Shown piece after piece: positions 41,236 to 50,570 of a DNA stretch of 64,000 nucleotides (its first letter is position 1; the number at the start of each line of letters is the position of its first letter). The position numbers and the translations under genes are program-made. Origin of the DNA: Leisingera sp. S132 (lineage in GTDB: Bacteria; Pseudomonadota; Alphaproteobacteria; Rhodobacterales; Rhodobacteraceae); contig NZ_CP083553.1 of assembly GCF_025144465.1 (NCBI RefSeq), positions 2,354,001-2,418,000 of the forward strand, in the 5' to 3' direction. Under the pieces are notes generated by a model. The model did not search any database and was not told the origin of the DNA. It saw nothing but the letters and a program-made list of their open reading frames with translations.

Positions 41236-43479
41236 ATGACAACAGATGTGACGAAGACGAGCGAGCTGATGGTACACAACAACAAAGTCTTGACCGTATC
41301 CTATGGAACCTTTTCCTGCACATTGGAAGGGTTTGAGGATTCCTTCGACACAATGAAGGCGATTGCCGAGTATTTCCGCGACTTGGCCGCGGATGACCGC
41401 TACTTCGGCGCCGAACCGCCGCAGCCCGACGCCGACATGCTGGCCCGCATCGCCCAGCGCGAGATCGCCCGCCAGGTTGAGGCCCGCACCAGCGACACCG
41501 GCATCCACCTGCGCGCCGCCACCCCGGCCCTTGGCGCCGCCGCTGCCGAGGCCGCCGCTCCGGCCCCTGCCCCCGCGCCCGCTCCTGCTGCCGCCCCGGC
41601 GCCCGCCGCGGAACCGGTTGCAGCGCAGCCCGCCCCTGCCCCCGCCGCGGAACCGGCTGCCGAAGCCGCACCCGCAGAAACAGCCGCTCCGGCAGAGACC
41701 GCGCCTGCGGTAACGCTCCCGGACTCCGAGGTTGAGTTCTTCGAGCCGGAAGCCGAAGACACCCAGGCCGCCGAAGAGATCGCGACAGAGGCCGAAGCAA
41801 CAGAGGCCGAAGCAGAGGCCGAGGACATGACCGCAGACGTCATTGCCGAAGCCGAAGCCGAAGCCGAAGCCGAAGCCGAAGCCGAAGCCGAAGCCGAAGC
41901 CGAAGCCGAAGCCGAAGCCGAAGCCGAAGCCGAAGCCGAAGCCGAAGCCGAAGAAGCCATCGCAGCTGTGCTGGGCACCGCAAGCGAAGAAGAACCGGCC
42001 CCTGCAGTCGAGCTGCTGGAAGTGACCGAATCCGAGGCCGGCATCACCGAAGCAGAGGACGAAGCGGCAGACGCGGAAGCGGTTGAGGCCGAAGCGGTTG
42101 AGGCCGAAGCCCCCGCAGCGTCCGCCGCCGCCGACAGCATCGCTGCCAAGCTGCAGCGCATCCGCGCCGTGGTTGCGCAGACCCCCGAGGAAGACTTCAG
42201 CGAAGACGAACACGCCGACGACGTGCTGGAGGGCGCCGAGGAGGACATCTCCGCCGCCCTGCTGGAAGACGACGGCGCCCCTGATTTCGATGACGAGGGC
42301 GACGACGAAATCGCCCGCGCCCTGGACCGTCTGGACCTGAACGCTGCCGCCCAGGCCGAAGACGCAGCCGGGGACGAGGACGCAGCAGCGGAGGATGAAG
42401 CCGAAGACAGGATCTTCGCCAGCCTCTCTGATGACGCTCCGGACACCGGCGCGGACAGCGCGGAAGAGACCGCAGAGGACAACAGCCTCCTGCCGGCCGG
42501 CGGCGAAGAGGAAGAGACCCCCGCACCCGCGCGGCCCCCCGCCCGCGTCCGCATCACCAAGATCAAGCGCGCCGTGTTCGACGAGGCGGTCGCCTCGGGC
42601 CAGCTGGAGGAAGCGGATGAGGAAACCGCAGACTCCGCCGCTTCTGAAGCGGCGCAGACCGCCCTCTCGGAAGAGGACGAAGCCGACCTGATGCGCGAGC
42701 TGGCCGAGGTGGAAGCGGAAATCCTTGCCGCCTCCGAACAGCCCGCCCCGGAGGCCGCGCCCGAAGAAGAAGAGACCGCCGCTTCGGACCTGGGTGAGCC
42801 AGCCGCCGCCGGCCTGGCCGACAGCGATGTCTCCCGCCTGATGGCCGCGGCAGACGAGAAACTGGAAGACCCGGAAACCGCCTCCTCGCGCGAGGCGTAC
42901 AGCCAGCTGCGCGCTGCCGTGGCCGCAACCAAGGCGGACGGTGCAGAAACGGGCAGCGATGGCGATGAGGCGCAGCCCTACCGCGAGGATCTGGCCAGCG
43001 TGGTGCGGCCGCGCCGCCCAGAGACCCGCCAGACCGCATCGGAACGCCCGGCCAGCCCTGCCGCCCGGCCTGCCCCGCTCAAGCTGGTGGCAGAACAGCG
43101 CATCGACGAGGGCGCCGAACAGCAGCAGCCGCAGCCGATCCGCCCGCGCCGGGTCACGGCCGGGGCGCTCGCCTCCGGCACCGGCGGCGACAGCAGCGGC
43201 TTTGCGGCCTACGCCGAAGAACGCGGCGCCGCCGAACTGCATGAGCTGCTGGAGGCCGCTGCGGCCTATATGAGCTTTGTCGAAGGCCGCGACCACTTCT
43301 CGCGCCCGCAGCTGATGAACACCGTGCGCAGCGCCGGCAGCGAAGGCTTCAACCGCGAAGACGGGCTGCGCTCCTTCGGCCAGCTCTTGCGCGACGGCAA
43401 GATCGAACGCTCTGGCAATGGCAAGTTCACCGCCTCCGGCGACATCGGCTTCAAGCCCGGCAAACGCGCCGCAGGCTGA
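41236..43479 (+). CDS. Large acidic Ala/Glu-rich protein with AE-repeat tract (747 aa)
   Basis: Function unknown. Three parts are visible. The N-terminal 65 residues (VLTVSYGTFSCTLEGFEDSFDTMKAIAEYFRDLAADDRYFG) look folded. A long disordered region follows (about 90-640), rich in Ala, Glu, Pro and Asp, with an 18-copy AE tract at residues 204-239. A conserved-looking C-terminal domain of about 95 residues (from GFAAYAEERGAAELHELLEA to GKFTASGDIGFKPG) ends it. Roseobacter relatives are usually left unnamed or called chemotaxis-like. No signal peptide or TM helix is present, so it is cytoplasmic. I keep the start at 41236; ATG at 41269 is an alternative. A terminator follows 20 bp after the stop. 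Confidence 0.75.
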   Translation: MTTDVTKTSELMVHNNKVLTVSYGTFSCTLEGFEDSFDTMKAIAEYFRDLAADDRYFGAEPPQPDADMLARIAQREIARQVEARTSDTGIHLRAATPALGAAAAEAAAPAPAPAPAPAAAPAPAAEPVAAQPAPAPAAEPAAEAAPAETAAPAETAPAVTLPDSEVEFFEPEAEDTQAAEEIATEAEATEAEAEAEDMTADVIAEAEAEAEAEAEAEAEAEAEAEAEAEAEAEAEAEAEEAIAAVLGTASEEEPAPAVELLEVTESEAGITEAEDEAADAEAVEAEAVEAEAPAASAAADSIAAKLQRIRAVVAQTPEEDFSEDEHADDVLEGAEEDISAALLEDDGAPDFDDEGDDEIARALDRLDLNAAAQAEDAAGDEDAAAEDEAEDRIFASLSDDAPDTGADSAEETAEDNSLLPAGGEEEETPAPARPPARVRITKIKRAVFDEAVASGQLEEADEETADSAASEAAQTALSEEDEADLMRELAEVEAEILAASEQPAPEAAPEEEETAASDLGEPAAAGLADSDVSRLMAAADEKLEDPETASSREAYSQLRAAVAATKADGAETGSDGDEAQPYREDLASVVRPRRPETRQTASERPASPAARPAPLKLVAEQRIDEGAEQQQPQPIRPRRVTAGALASGTGGDSSGFAAYAEERGAAELHELLEAAAAYMSFVEGRDHFSRPQLMNTVRSAGSEGFNREDGLRSFGQLLRDGKIERSGNGKFTASGDIGFKPGKRAAG
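41845..41952 (+). repeat. Hexanucleotide tandem repeat (GCCGAA) x18
   Basis: 108 bp made of 18 perfect GCCGAA units inside the 747-residue gene, encoding (Ala-Glu)18. Perfect identity at the DNA level, not only the protein level, indicates recent slippage or unequal recombination. Copy number may vary without a frameshift. Confidence 0.95.
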
Positions 43480-43498
43480 ACAGCCTGCAGATCAACAG

Positions 43499-43528
43499 AA
43501 AAAGGCGGCCCCGCGAGGCCGCCTTTTT
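43499..43528 (+). terminator. Terminator after the acidic repeat-protein gene
   Basis: AAAGGCGGCC / GGCCGCCTTT, a ten-bp stem with CCGCGA loop and a T-rich tail, 20 bp after the stop. Confidence 0.88.
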
Positions 43529-43549
43529 CCATTTAAAAACAAATCGTTA

Positions 43550-43612
43550 TTCACCTTTCGGAAATACTCCGGGGTGAATTGACCGCCAGGTCAAGAGGGG
43601 CAGCGCCCCTCT
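43550..43612 (-). repeat. Intergenic two-hairpin repeat, family 1, copy B
   Basis: Read on the minus strand: AGAGGGGCGCTGCCCCTCT, then TTGACC...GGTCAA, then TTCACCCC, GGAGTATTT and CGAAAGGTGAA. The order is the same as copy A at 9743-9814. It lies just downstream of the DUF2842/purA unit, on the same strand as those genes. Confidence 0.7.
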
Positions 43613-43645
43613 TCTCAGCAAACCTGCGGGGCAGTGCCCCTCACT

Positions 43646-43882
43646 CTACTGATCTCCGGCGTCCGGGTCTTCCTTGCCGACGCCGCGGAACACGAATTTG
43701 AACGGCAGCACCCAGATGATGCCCAGGGCCACATAGACGATCAGCTCCAGCCACAGGGGCGGACGGTCCAGCCAGTTCATCAGCGTGACCGCAGCCACGA
43801 TGTATACCGGCATGCCCACCAGCAGGATGACCAGGGCCCAGCGCCGCCGGGCCTTGTAGCTCAGGCCTTGCTTCTCTGCCAT
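43646..43882 (-). CDS. DUF2842 small membrane protein
   Basis: 78 residues, two transmembrane helices (WALVILLVGMPVYIVAAVTLMNWL and LWLELIVYVALGIIWVLPFKFVF) and a short acidic tail. DUF2842 is an alphaproteobacterial family of unknown function. Its start overlaps the purA stop by TGATG (43880-43884), so it is translationally coupled to purA. Confidence 0.82.
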   Translation of the reverse strand: MAEKQGLSYKARRRWALVILLVGMPVYIVAAVTLMNWLDRPPLWLELIVYVALGIIWVLPFKFVFRGVGKEDPDAGDQ

Positions 43883-45195
43883 CAGTCGGCGAACGGGTCG
43901 GTCACCAGGATGGTGTCGTCCCGCTCCGGGCTGGTGGACAAGAGCGCAACCGGGCATTCGATCAGCTCTTCCACGCGTTTGACGTATTTGATCGCATTGG
44001 CCGGCAGGTCGTTCCAGCTGCGCGCGCCTTCGGTCGACTCGCTCCAGCCCGGCATTTCCTCATAGATGGGGGTGCAGCGGGCCTGCTGGTCGGCCGCGGT
44101 CGGCAGATAATCCAGATGCTCGCCATCCAGGTCATAGCCGGTGCAGATCTTCAGGGTTTCAAAGCCGTCCAGCACGTCCAGCTTGGTCAGGCAGATGCCT
44201 TTGATGCCGGAGGTGGCGCAGGTCTGGCGCACCAGGGCTGCATCGAACCAGCCGCAGCGGCGCTGGCGGCCGGTGGTGGTGCCGAACTCATGGCCGCGGG
44301 TGCCCAGGCGTTCGCCATCCGCATCCGGGGTGCCGTCTTCCTTCAGCAGCTCGGTCGGGAACGGGCCTTCGCCGACGCGGGTGGTATAGGCCTTGACGAT
44401 GCCCAGCACGTAATCGATCGAACCCGGGCCGATGCCGACGCCGGTGGCCGCCTGGCCCGCAATCACGTTGGAGGAGGTGACAAACGGATAGGTGCCGAAA
44501 TCAATGTCCAGCAGCGCGCCTTGCGCGCCTTCGAACAGGATCCGCTTGCCCGCCTTGCGCTTCTCGTTCAGCACTTTCCAGACCGGCGCCGCATAGGGCA
44601 GGATCTTCGGTGCGATCTCTTTCAGCTGCTCGATCAGCGCATCGCGGTCGATGGGATCGACGCCCAGGCCCTTGCGCAGCGGGTCATGGTGCTGCAGCGC
44701 CCGGTCAACGCGTGCCACCAGGGTGGCCTCATCCGCCAGGTCGGCGACGCGGACCGCACGGCGGCCCACTTTGTCTTCATAAGCCGGGCCGATGCCGCGG
44801 CCGGTGGTGCCGATCTTGGTGCCCTTGGAGGCCGCTTCCTCGCGCGCCCGGTCCAGCTCGCCATGCAGCGGCAGGATCAGCGGCGTGTTCTCGGCGATCA
44901 TCAGCGTCTCGGGCGTGATCTCGACACCCTGATCGCGGACCGTTTCGATTTCCTTCAGCAGGTGCCAGGGGTCCAGCACCACGCCATTGCCGATGACCGA
45001 CAGCTTGCCGCCGCGCACCACACCCGAGGGCAGCGCATGCAGCTTGTAGACCTTGCCGTCAATGACCAGCGTGTGGCCGGCGTTATGGCCGCCCTGGAAG
45101 CGGGCGATCACATCAGCGCGCTCGCTCAGCCAATCCACGATCTTGCCTTTACCCTCGTCGCCCCACTGGGCGCCGACTACGACGACATTGGCCAT
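43882..45195 (-). CDS. purA: Adenylosuccinate synthase
   Basis: GTP-dependent synthesis of adenylosuccinate from IMP and aspartate, first step of AMP formation. 437 residues. The N-terminal P-loop-like [18 protein letters not shown], catalytic [32 protein letters not shown], and [11 protein letters not shown]-type IMP loop ([12 protein letters not shown]) are all present. AAGGA lies upstream of the ATG at 45193-45195. Followed by the coupled DUF2842 gene. Confidence 0.97.
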   Translation of the reverse strand: MANVVVVGAQWGDEGKGKIVDWLSERADVIARFQGGHNAGHTLVIDGKVYKLHALPSGVVRGGKLSVIGNGVVLDPWHLLKEIETVRDQGVEITPETLMIAENTPLILPLHGELDRAREEAASKGTKIGTTGRGIGPAYEDKVGRRAVRVADLADEATLVARVDRALQHHDPLRKGLGVDPIDRDALIEQLKEIAPKILPYAAPVWKVLNEKRKAGKRILFEGAQGALLDIDFGTYPFVTSSNVIAGQAATGVGIGPGSIDYVLGIVKAYTTRVGEGPFPTELLKEDGTPDADGERLGTRGHEFGTTTGRQRRCGWFDAALVRQTCATSGIKGICLTKLDVLDGFETLKICTGYDLDGEHLDYLPTAADQQARCTPIYEEMPGWSESTEGARSWNDLPANAIKYVKRVEELIECPVALLSTSPERDDTILVTDPFAD

Positions 45196-45914
45196 ATCCG
45201 GTCCTTTACAGTCTGGTTCAAACCCACGCTCATATAGCGATGCTGCGCAGGCAGGGGAACCGCAAATTCGCCGCAGGAGAAGGCTTAGCCAAGGTTTTCG
45301 CCCAATCGCAGAGGGCTGCGCCTGCCTGGGCGGGCACGAATGCGTCGGCTTGCCGCTGATTCCCGTTTACTGAAGACGTCCACACAGCCGGGCAGAGACC
45401 GTCCGCGGGCTGGCGGCGGTACAGAAGTGCATGGCAGTTTATTCCTCCACCACTTCCCCAGTTCAGATTTGAAACTCTCCCTTGCAGAAGAGCCCGCCCG
45501 TGGGGGCGGACGGGCTCTGCCCGGCGGCGCTGCGCGCCTTGTTCCGGGCGGATGATATTTCTCTATGCAGGGTGTTGCGCACCCACCGTACGCCCCGTTC
45601 ACGCGATCCTCACCCCCTGATGCCACACTGCAATAAGATCGCGATCCCCCGCCATGGCTCCGCGCATGGGCCATGATACGAGGCGCAGGCATCTGTGCGG
45701 CTGCCTGCGCAACACCCGGAGACCGGCCCTGATAAAAAGGGGGTCGTCCAGGAAATCCTGTCCGAGCAGGCTCCCCGTGGGGTCTGTCCAACTCCACCCG
45801 GCGGCGCCGCCCCCTTAATTGGGTCACAGGCACACCCGAACGGAACGGAACGCGGAACGAAACAAGAGAAACCGCCCAGGCCGCCCAGGCCCCGGCGGCC
45901 AAAGCCGCGCGCGC
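45196..45914. other. 719-bp region without a recognisable gene
   Basis: Lies between the nitrile hydratase operon and purA. It contains the purA promoter and a long hairpin at 45489-45518 (AGAGCCCG...CGGGCTCT) that could terminate the nitrile hydratase message, plus GC-rich palindromic tracts near 45770-45830. Open frames here have no ribosome binding site or family resemblance. I see no tRNA or riboswitch. Confidence 0.55.
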
Positions 45915-46247
45915 TCAGCCCCGCAGCTGCACCGGCGCGCCGTGCGGGGTGCTGAGATACGCCTCCTCCCAGCGGCTGCGCATGACTTCTGCCTCCGCAG
46001 GAGAAGCCGCGCCGTCCTCCGCCAGAACCATCTCCAATGTCTCCAGCCAGGCGCGGAAGTAATCCTCGCCGCCATCCAGCTCCCGGCCCAGGCCGTGGCG
46101 CTTCAGCGTCGCGGAAAACCGCTCCACCCAGTCGGCCCAGCTGAACCGGCCACCCTCGTTCAGATGCACCGTGAGGGCAAAGACCTGCGCGTGCCAGGGT
46201 TCGGCAAAGACAGGCTCAGGAGCTGCAACCTCAGGACAGTCGCTCAT
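45915..46247 (-). CDS. Nitrile hydratase accessory protein (activator)
   Basis: 110 residues from [52 protein letters not shown]. It resembles the N-terminal half of nitrile hydratase beta subunits, as cobalt-type NHase activators do; such proteins deliver Co(III) and help oxidise the active-site cysteines by alpha-subunit swapping. It starts by an ATGA overlap with nthB (46244-46247) and has GGAG upstream. Last gene of nthA-nthB-activator. Confidence 0.88.
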   Translation of the reverse strand: MSDCPEVAAPEPVFAEPWHAQVFALTVHLNEGGRFSWADWVERFSATLKRHGLGRELDGGEDYFRAWLETLEMVLAEDGAASPAEAEVMRSRWEEAYLSTPHGAPVQLRG

Positions 46248-46921
46248 AACGGCTCCAGATAGCTCTGCCACAGGTCAAGCACCACCTCGTCCTCGGGATG
46301 TTCGGCATGCGCCCACAGCGAGCTGGCATGGAACCGCACCGCATAAAGCGGCTCCGGCGCCTCGCCCAGCCCATGGGCGCTGCTGTCGGGGAAGACATGG
46401 GTGCCATGCAGCCGCAGGATATAGCCCTGCGCGCCAGCGGCATATTGGGGAAGCCGCGTGTGGCCGCCATCCACCAATGCATTGTCCGCAGGGATCCGCG
46501 CCCGCACCGCCTGCCCCTGCGTGAACAGCGGCGCCGGCCCGCCGTCGCGGTCCGCCGGTCCGCCCTTGGCCAGCGCGGCGGCGACATTCTCCGCCTTCAA
46601 TGCCCGCTCCGCCAGCGCATGCAGCCCGGCAGCACCCTGCCCTGCAAGGTCTTCGCGCGTCAGCACACCCTTCTCGACCAGCAGATCCGCCAGCGCCGCG
46701 ATCCATTTCTCGTAATAGGAAAACCGCGTGTAATCCTTGGGCGACAGCTTCTCGCGGGCATGGCGGGAGGTGTCGATGTTCCACTGCCCCAGCGCGCCGC
46801 AGGCCAGCGTCACCGCCAGCGCGCGGGCATGCCAGTCCTCGGCAAAAACCGGCGCGTTCTCATCCTCGGGCAGCACCGGGCCGTCGCCGAATCGCCCGCC
46901 CATGTCATGCACCCGGGTCAT
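46244..46921 (-). CDS. nthB: Nitrile hydratase beta subunit
   Basis: 225 residues. Structural subunit of nitrile hydratase, which hydrates nitriles to amides in the cytoplasm. Starts [16 protein letters not shown], the NHase beta signature, and has [13 protein letters not shown] and [21 protein letters not shown], then a C-terminal beta-barrel ([24 protein letters not shown]). Overlaps nthA by ATGA (46918-46921) and the activator by ATGA, so all three are tightly coupled. No amidase gene is in the window. Confidence 0.94.
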   Translation of the reverse strand: MTRVHDMGGRFGDGPVLPEDENAPVFAEDWHARALAVTLACGALGQWNIDTSRHAREKLSPKDYTRFSYYEKWIAALADLLVEKGVLTREDLAGQGAAGLHALAERALKAENVAAALAKGGPADRDGGPAPLFTQGQAVRARIPADNALVDGGHTRLPQYAAGAQGYILRLHGTHVFPDSSAHGLGEAPEPLYAVRFHASSLWAHAEHPEDEVVLDLWQSYLEPL

Positions 46922-47532
46922 GCCGGCACCTTCGCCAATCCCGTGCCGATCATGCTGTCGCGGGTGACCAGCGCCGCCAGATCGTCCTCGCTCCTCCCCT
47001 CAGTGCCTTCAGGCCGCATCGGCAGCACCAGATAGCGGACCTCGGCGGTCGAATCCCAGACCCGCACCGCGGTCTCCGGTGGCAGCGTGACACCGAACTC
47101 CGCCAGCACCTTGCGCGGCTCCCGTACCGCGCGGGCGCGGTAGGCATCGGATTTGTACCAGCCCGGCGGAATACCAAGGAGCGGCCACGGGTAGCAGCTG
47201 CATAAGGTGCAGACGACCATATTGTGCTGAGCCGCGGTGTTCTCCACCACCACCATATGCTCGCCCTGGCGGCCGTAATACCCCAGCTCCGCCAGCACCG
47301 GATCGGCATCGGCCAGCAGTGCGGCCTTGAACTCCGGATCACTCCAGGCGCGGGCCACCACCCTTGCGCCGTTCTGCGGGCCGATCCGGTTTTGATAGGT
47401 GTCGATGATCTCCTCCAGCGCGGCGGGGTCGATCAGGCCCTTCTCGGTCAGAATCGTCTCCAGCGCCTTCACCCGCAGGGCAGGATCAGGCGGCAGAAGG
47501 GCGTGCGGGTGGTCGGAATGGTCATGGGGCAT
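46918..47532 (-). CDS. nthA: Nitrile hydratase alpha subunit, cobalt type
   Basis: 204 residues. Metal site C108-T-L-C111-S-C113 ([14 protein letters not shown]): the Thr in CTLCSC is the mark of cobalt-type enzymes (iron types have CSLCSC). C111 and C113 are normally oxidised to sulfinic and sulfenic acids. The His-rich N-terminus [15 protein letters not shown] may help load cobalt. I start at 47530-47532; the longer frame adds a non-homologous leader. First of three coupled genes; divergent from secG across 175 bp. No dedicated cobalt transporter is adjacent in this window. Confidence 0.95.
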   Translation of the reverse strand: MPHDHSDHPHALLPPDPALRVKALETILTEKGLIDPAALEEIIDTYQNRIGPQNGARVVARAWSDPEFKAALLADADPVLAELGYYGRQGEHMVVVENTAAQHNMVVCTLCSCYPWPLLGIPPGWYKSDAYRARAVREPRKVLAEFGVTLPPETAVRVWDSTAEVRYLVLPMRPEGTEGRSEDDLAALVTRDSMIGTGLAKVPA

Positions 47533-47707
47533 AGACCCATGCTGCGCCGCTGCGGGCGGTGCTGTCCAGTCACGTTTCCTGATGCAGGGTATCACGTTGC
47601 GTGACGTCCGGCACAGGTTCGCGGAACAGCCTGCAACTCCGCCCTTGCCCCCCCGGGCAATCTTGCCTATTTACCGCCCGGTACTTAGCCAACCGCCGCA
47701 GGGACCC

Positions 47708-48073
47708 ATGGAAAACGTTGTTCTGATCATCCATCTTCTTCTGGCTCTCGGCCTGATTGCCGTGGTTCTGCTGCAGCGCTCCGAAGGCGGCGGCCTTGGC
47801 ATGGGCGGCGGCGGCGGCGGCGCAATCTCCGGCCGCTCGGCAGCGACCGCACTTGCCAAGCTGACCTGGCTGCTGGCCATTGCTTTCATCTGCACCTCGA
47901 TCACCCTGACCATCATGGCGGCGCAAAAGTCCGCAGGCTCCTCGGTTGCAGACCGCATCGGCGTGCCGCAAAGTGAAGAAGGCGGCGAGGCCCCTGCAGT
48001 TCCGGCACTGGGCAGCGATCTTCTGCCGCCCGCCGAAGGCGACAACGCTCCGCTGGTTCCCAGCGCAGACTGA
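47708..48073 (+). CDS. secG: SecG preprotein translocase subunit
   Basis: 121 residues. Two TM helices (NVVLIIHLLLALGLIAVVLLQR and LTWLLAIAFICTSITLTIM) around the Gly-rich loop SEGGGLGMGGGGGGAISGRSA, typical of SecG, which aids SecYE in the inner membrane. An acidic Pro/Ala tail is common in roseobacters. Upstream of pyrG, an order seen often in alphaproteobacteria. Confidence 0.95.
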   Translation: MENVVLIIHLLLALGLIAVVLLQRSEGGGLGMGGGGGGAISGRSAATALAKLTWLLAIAFICTSITLTIMAAQKSAGSSVADRIGVPQSEEGGEAPAVPALGSDLLPPAEGDNAPLVPSAD

Positions 48074-48098
48074 TCCACTACACCTTGAGAGGGTTTTA

Positions 48099-48125
48099 GG
48101 AACCGCAACAGCATCTTGCGGTTCC
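48099..48125 (+). terminator. Hairpin between secG and pyrG
   Basis: Perfect ten-bp stem GGAACCGCAA / TTGCGGTTCC with CAGCATC loop. The tail is not T-rich, so it may act as a weak terminator or mRNA stabiliser. Confidence 0.5.
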
Positions 48126-48245
48126 CTTGCGCATTTCGTGCGAATCCTTTATATATGAAGTCCCGTGATGCTGCGGTTTTTGGACTGATTCCAATCACCG
48201 CCGGGCAGCTGAAATCTGACTTCTCACGGGGGCAGCCGAATACAT

Positions 48246-49889
48246 ATGGCGCGTTTTATCTTCATCACTGGCGGTGTTGTTTCATCTCTGGGCAAAGGCC
48301 TGGCGTCCGCGGCACTGGGCGCGTTGCTGCAAGCACGCGGCTACTCGGTCCGCCTGCGCAAGCTGGACCCCTATCTGAACGTCGATCCGGGCACCATGAG
48401 CCCGTTTGAGCACGGCGAAGTGTTCGTGACCGACGACGGCGCCGAAACCGACCTCGACCTCGGCCACTACGAGCGCTTCACCGGGGTTCCGGCGCGCAAG
48501 ACCGACTCGATCTCCTCGGGGCGGATCTACACCAACGTGCTGGAGAAGGAGCGCCGCGGCGACTACCTCGGCAAGACCATCCAGGTCATTCCGCACGTCA
48601 CCAACGAAATCAAGGACTTCATCTCCATCGGCGAGGATGAGGTCGACTTCATGCTGTGTGAGATCGGCGGCACCGTCGGTGACATCGAGGGCCTGCCCTT
48701 CTTCGAGGCGATCCGCCAGTTCGCCCAGGACAAGCCCCGCGGCCAGTGCATCTTCATGCACCTGACCCTGCTCCCTTACATCAAGGCCTCCGGCGAGCTG
48801 AAGACCAAGCCGACCCAGCACTCCGTGAAAGAACTGCGCTCCATCGGCCTGGCGCCCGACATCCTGGTCTGCCGTTCCGAAGGCCCGATCCCGGTGAAGG
48901 AACGCGAGAAGCTGGCGCTGTTCTGCAACGTCCGCGCCGACAGCGTGATTGCCGCGCAGGATCTGAAATCCATCTACGAGGCGCCGCTGGCCTATCACCG
49001 CGAGGGCCTGGATCAGGCGGTGCTGGATGCCTTTGGCATCGCCCCCGCCCCCAAGCCCAACCTGGAGCGCTGGGAAGATGTGGCGGACCGCATCTACAAC
49101 CCCGAGGGCGAGGTGCGGGTGGCCATTGTCGGCAAATACACCCAGCTGGAAGACGCTTATAAATCCATCGCCGAGGCGCTGACCCACGGCGGCATGTCGA
49201 ACCGTGTGAAGGTCAAGATCGAATGGGTCGACGCAGAGCTGTTCGACAAGGAAGACGCCGCCCCCTACCTGCAGGGCTACCACGCGATCCTGGTCCCCGG
49301 CGGCTTTGGCGAGCGCGGCACCGAAGGCAAGATCAAGGCGGCCCAGTATGCCCGCGAGAACAAGGTGCCTTACCTCGGCATCTGCCTCGGCATGCAGATG
49401 GCGGTGATTGAGGCCGCACGCAACGTGGCTGGCATTTCCGAAGCGGGGTCGGAGGAGTTCGATCACGAGGCCGGCAAGAAGCGTTTTGAGCCGGTTGTCT
49501 ACCACCTGAAGGAATGGGTGCAGGGCAACATGACCGTCGAGCGCAAAGTGGGCGACGACAAGGGCGGCACCATGCGTCTGGGCGCCTATGACGCGGCGCT
49601 GATTGAAGGCTCCAAAGTGGCGGAAGTCTATGGCAGCACCCACATCGAGGAGCGCCACCGCCACCGCTATGAGGTCGACACGAAGTATCAGGAACAGCTG
49701 GAAAAATGCGGCCTCAGCTTCTCCGGCATGTCGCCGGACGGCCGCCTGCCGGAGATCGTGGAGTGGACCGACCACCCCTGGTTCATCGGCGTGCAGTTCC
49801 ACCCGGAGCTGAAGTCCAAACCTTTTGCGCCGCACCCGCTGTTTGACGATTTCGTGCGCGCGGCCAAGGACGCCTCGCGGCTGGTGTGA
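48246..49889 (+). CDS. pyrG: CTP synthase
   Basis: Makes CTP from UTP, ATP and glutamine. 547 residues: synthetase domain ([46 protein letters not shown]) and C-terminal glutamine amidotransferase with catalytic Cys in [14 protein letters not shown] and the His/Glu pair in [12 protein letters not shown] -10-like TTTATATATGA occurs about 90 bp upstream. Family 2 repeat begins 4 bp after the stop. Confidence 0.97.
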   Translation: MARFIFITGGVVSSLGKGLASAALGALLQARGYSVRLRKLDPYLNVDPGTMSPFEHGEVFVTDDGAETDLDLGHYERFTGVPARKTDSISSGRIYTNVLEKERRGDYLGKTIQVIPHVTNEIKDFISIGEDEVDFMLCEIGGTVGDIEGLPFFEAIRQFAQDKPRGQCIFMHLTLLPYIKASGELKTKPTQHSVKELRSIGLAPDILVCRSEGPIPVKEREKLALFCNVRADSVIAAQDLKSIYEAPLAYHREGLDQAVLDAFGIAPAPKPNLERWEDVADRIYNPEGEVRVAIVGKYTQLEDAYKSIAEALTHGGMSNRVKVKIEWVDAELFDKEDAAPYLQGYHAILVPGGFGERGTEGKIKAAQYARENKVPYLGICLGMQMAVIEAARNVAGISEAGSEEFDHEAGKKRFEPVVYHLKEWVQGNMTVERKVGDDKGGTMRLGAYDAALIEGSKVAEVYGSTHIEERHRHRYEVDTKYQEQLEKCGLSFSGMSPDGRLPEIVEWTDHPWFIGVQFHPELKSKPFAPHPLFDDFVRAAKDASRLV

Positions 49890-49892
49890 TTC

Positions 49893-49960
49893 CCGGCAGG
49901 CGGGGCTCTCCCGCCCGTCCCGGACCAATCGCAGATTGTTCCATCCCGGTTGGGCCCGGC
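49893..49960 (+). repeat. Intergenic palindromic repeat, family 2, copy B (after pyrG)
   Basis: CCGGCAGGC, CTCCCGCC, CCAATCGCAGATTG and GTTGGGC in the same order as copy A at 19037-19105, with small differences. It begins 4 bp after the pyrG stop. Confidence 0.65.
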
Positions 49961-50044
49961 GCCGCTGCGCGGCGCTGGGAGAAAACAGAAAATGGCGGGC
50001 CACTGGCCCGCCTTTTGCATTTTGATTGACTGGCTCCTGCCGGC

Positions 50045-50425
50045 TCAGAAGCCGTGCATCCGCTTGGCCCATTGATAGGCCACCACCAGCCCCTTCATCC
50101 GCGGCAGCATCAGCAGCGAGGCCCCGACAGTGATCACCGACATGATGATCGCCAGCGTCCAGGGGTCCGGGCGCAGCTGGGTGTAGACGATGTGCAGCGC
50201 AAAGCCGAGGATGTGGCCCACCACCAGGATGGTCAGATAGGCCGGGCCGTCATCGGCGCGCTGGTGGTGCAGCGCCTGGCCGCACTCAGAGCAGCTGTCG
50301 TTCACCTTCAGGTAGCTGTGCAGCAGCCTGCCGCCGCCGCAGTTCGGGCAGCGCAGCCGCAGCCCCTTCAGCAGGGCCGGCTTCAGCTCCCGCTGGGTCT
50401 CGTCCAGAACGTCCGCTTGGGTCAT
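50045..50425 (-). CDS. DUF983 zinc-ribbon membrane protein
   Basis: 126 residues. An N-terminal zinc-ribbon-like pair (RLRCPNCGGG and DSCSECGQALHHQRADDGPAY) is followed by two TM helices (LTILVVGHILGFALHIVY and LAIIMSVITVGASLLML). This is the DUF983 family of unknown function, sometimes linked to cytochrome oxidase assembly loci. Starts at MTQADVLDETQ; GGAGACG lies just upstream. Divergent from the MocR regulator, with a palindrome between them. Confidence 0.88.
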   Translation of the reverse strand: MTQADVLDETQRELKPALLKGLRLRCPNCGGGRLLHSYLKVNDSCSECGQALHHQRADDGPAYLTILVVGHILGFALHIVYTQLRPDPWTLAIIMSVITVGASLLMLPRMKGLVVAYQWAKRMHGF

Positions 50426-50474
50426 CGCGCGTCTCCTTGGGTTCCGCCGCCTGATACCGCGATTCCCCGATTGA

Positions 50475-50506
50475 ATGCAATCAATATGCAAACATTGATA
50501 TTGCAT
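50475..50506. promoter_or_regulatory. AT-rich inverted repeat between DUF983 gene and MocR gene
   Basis: ATGCAAT (50475-50481) and ATTGCAT (50500-50506) are perfect inverted half-sites 18 bp apart, with further ATGCAA and ATTGATAT within. It lies midway between the divergent starts at 50425 and 50571. MocR-type regulators usually bind in such positions. Confidence 0.45.
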
Positions 50507-50570
50507 TTATTGCCGCACTCCGGCATTGAACCAATCAATCACGACACAAAGACCCCTCGGAGACCCGGCG

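Noticed and set aside
41227-43296. Long antisense open frame (Gly/Phe-rich) opposite the 747-residue gene
   Set aside because: It exists only because the GCC/GAA-rich coding strand lacks stops in the complement; it has no ribosome binding site and no domain.
45285-45902. 205-codon open frame on the minus strand in the 719-bp gap
   Set aside because: Arg/Pro-rich low-complexity translation with no start signal or family likeness.
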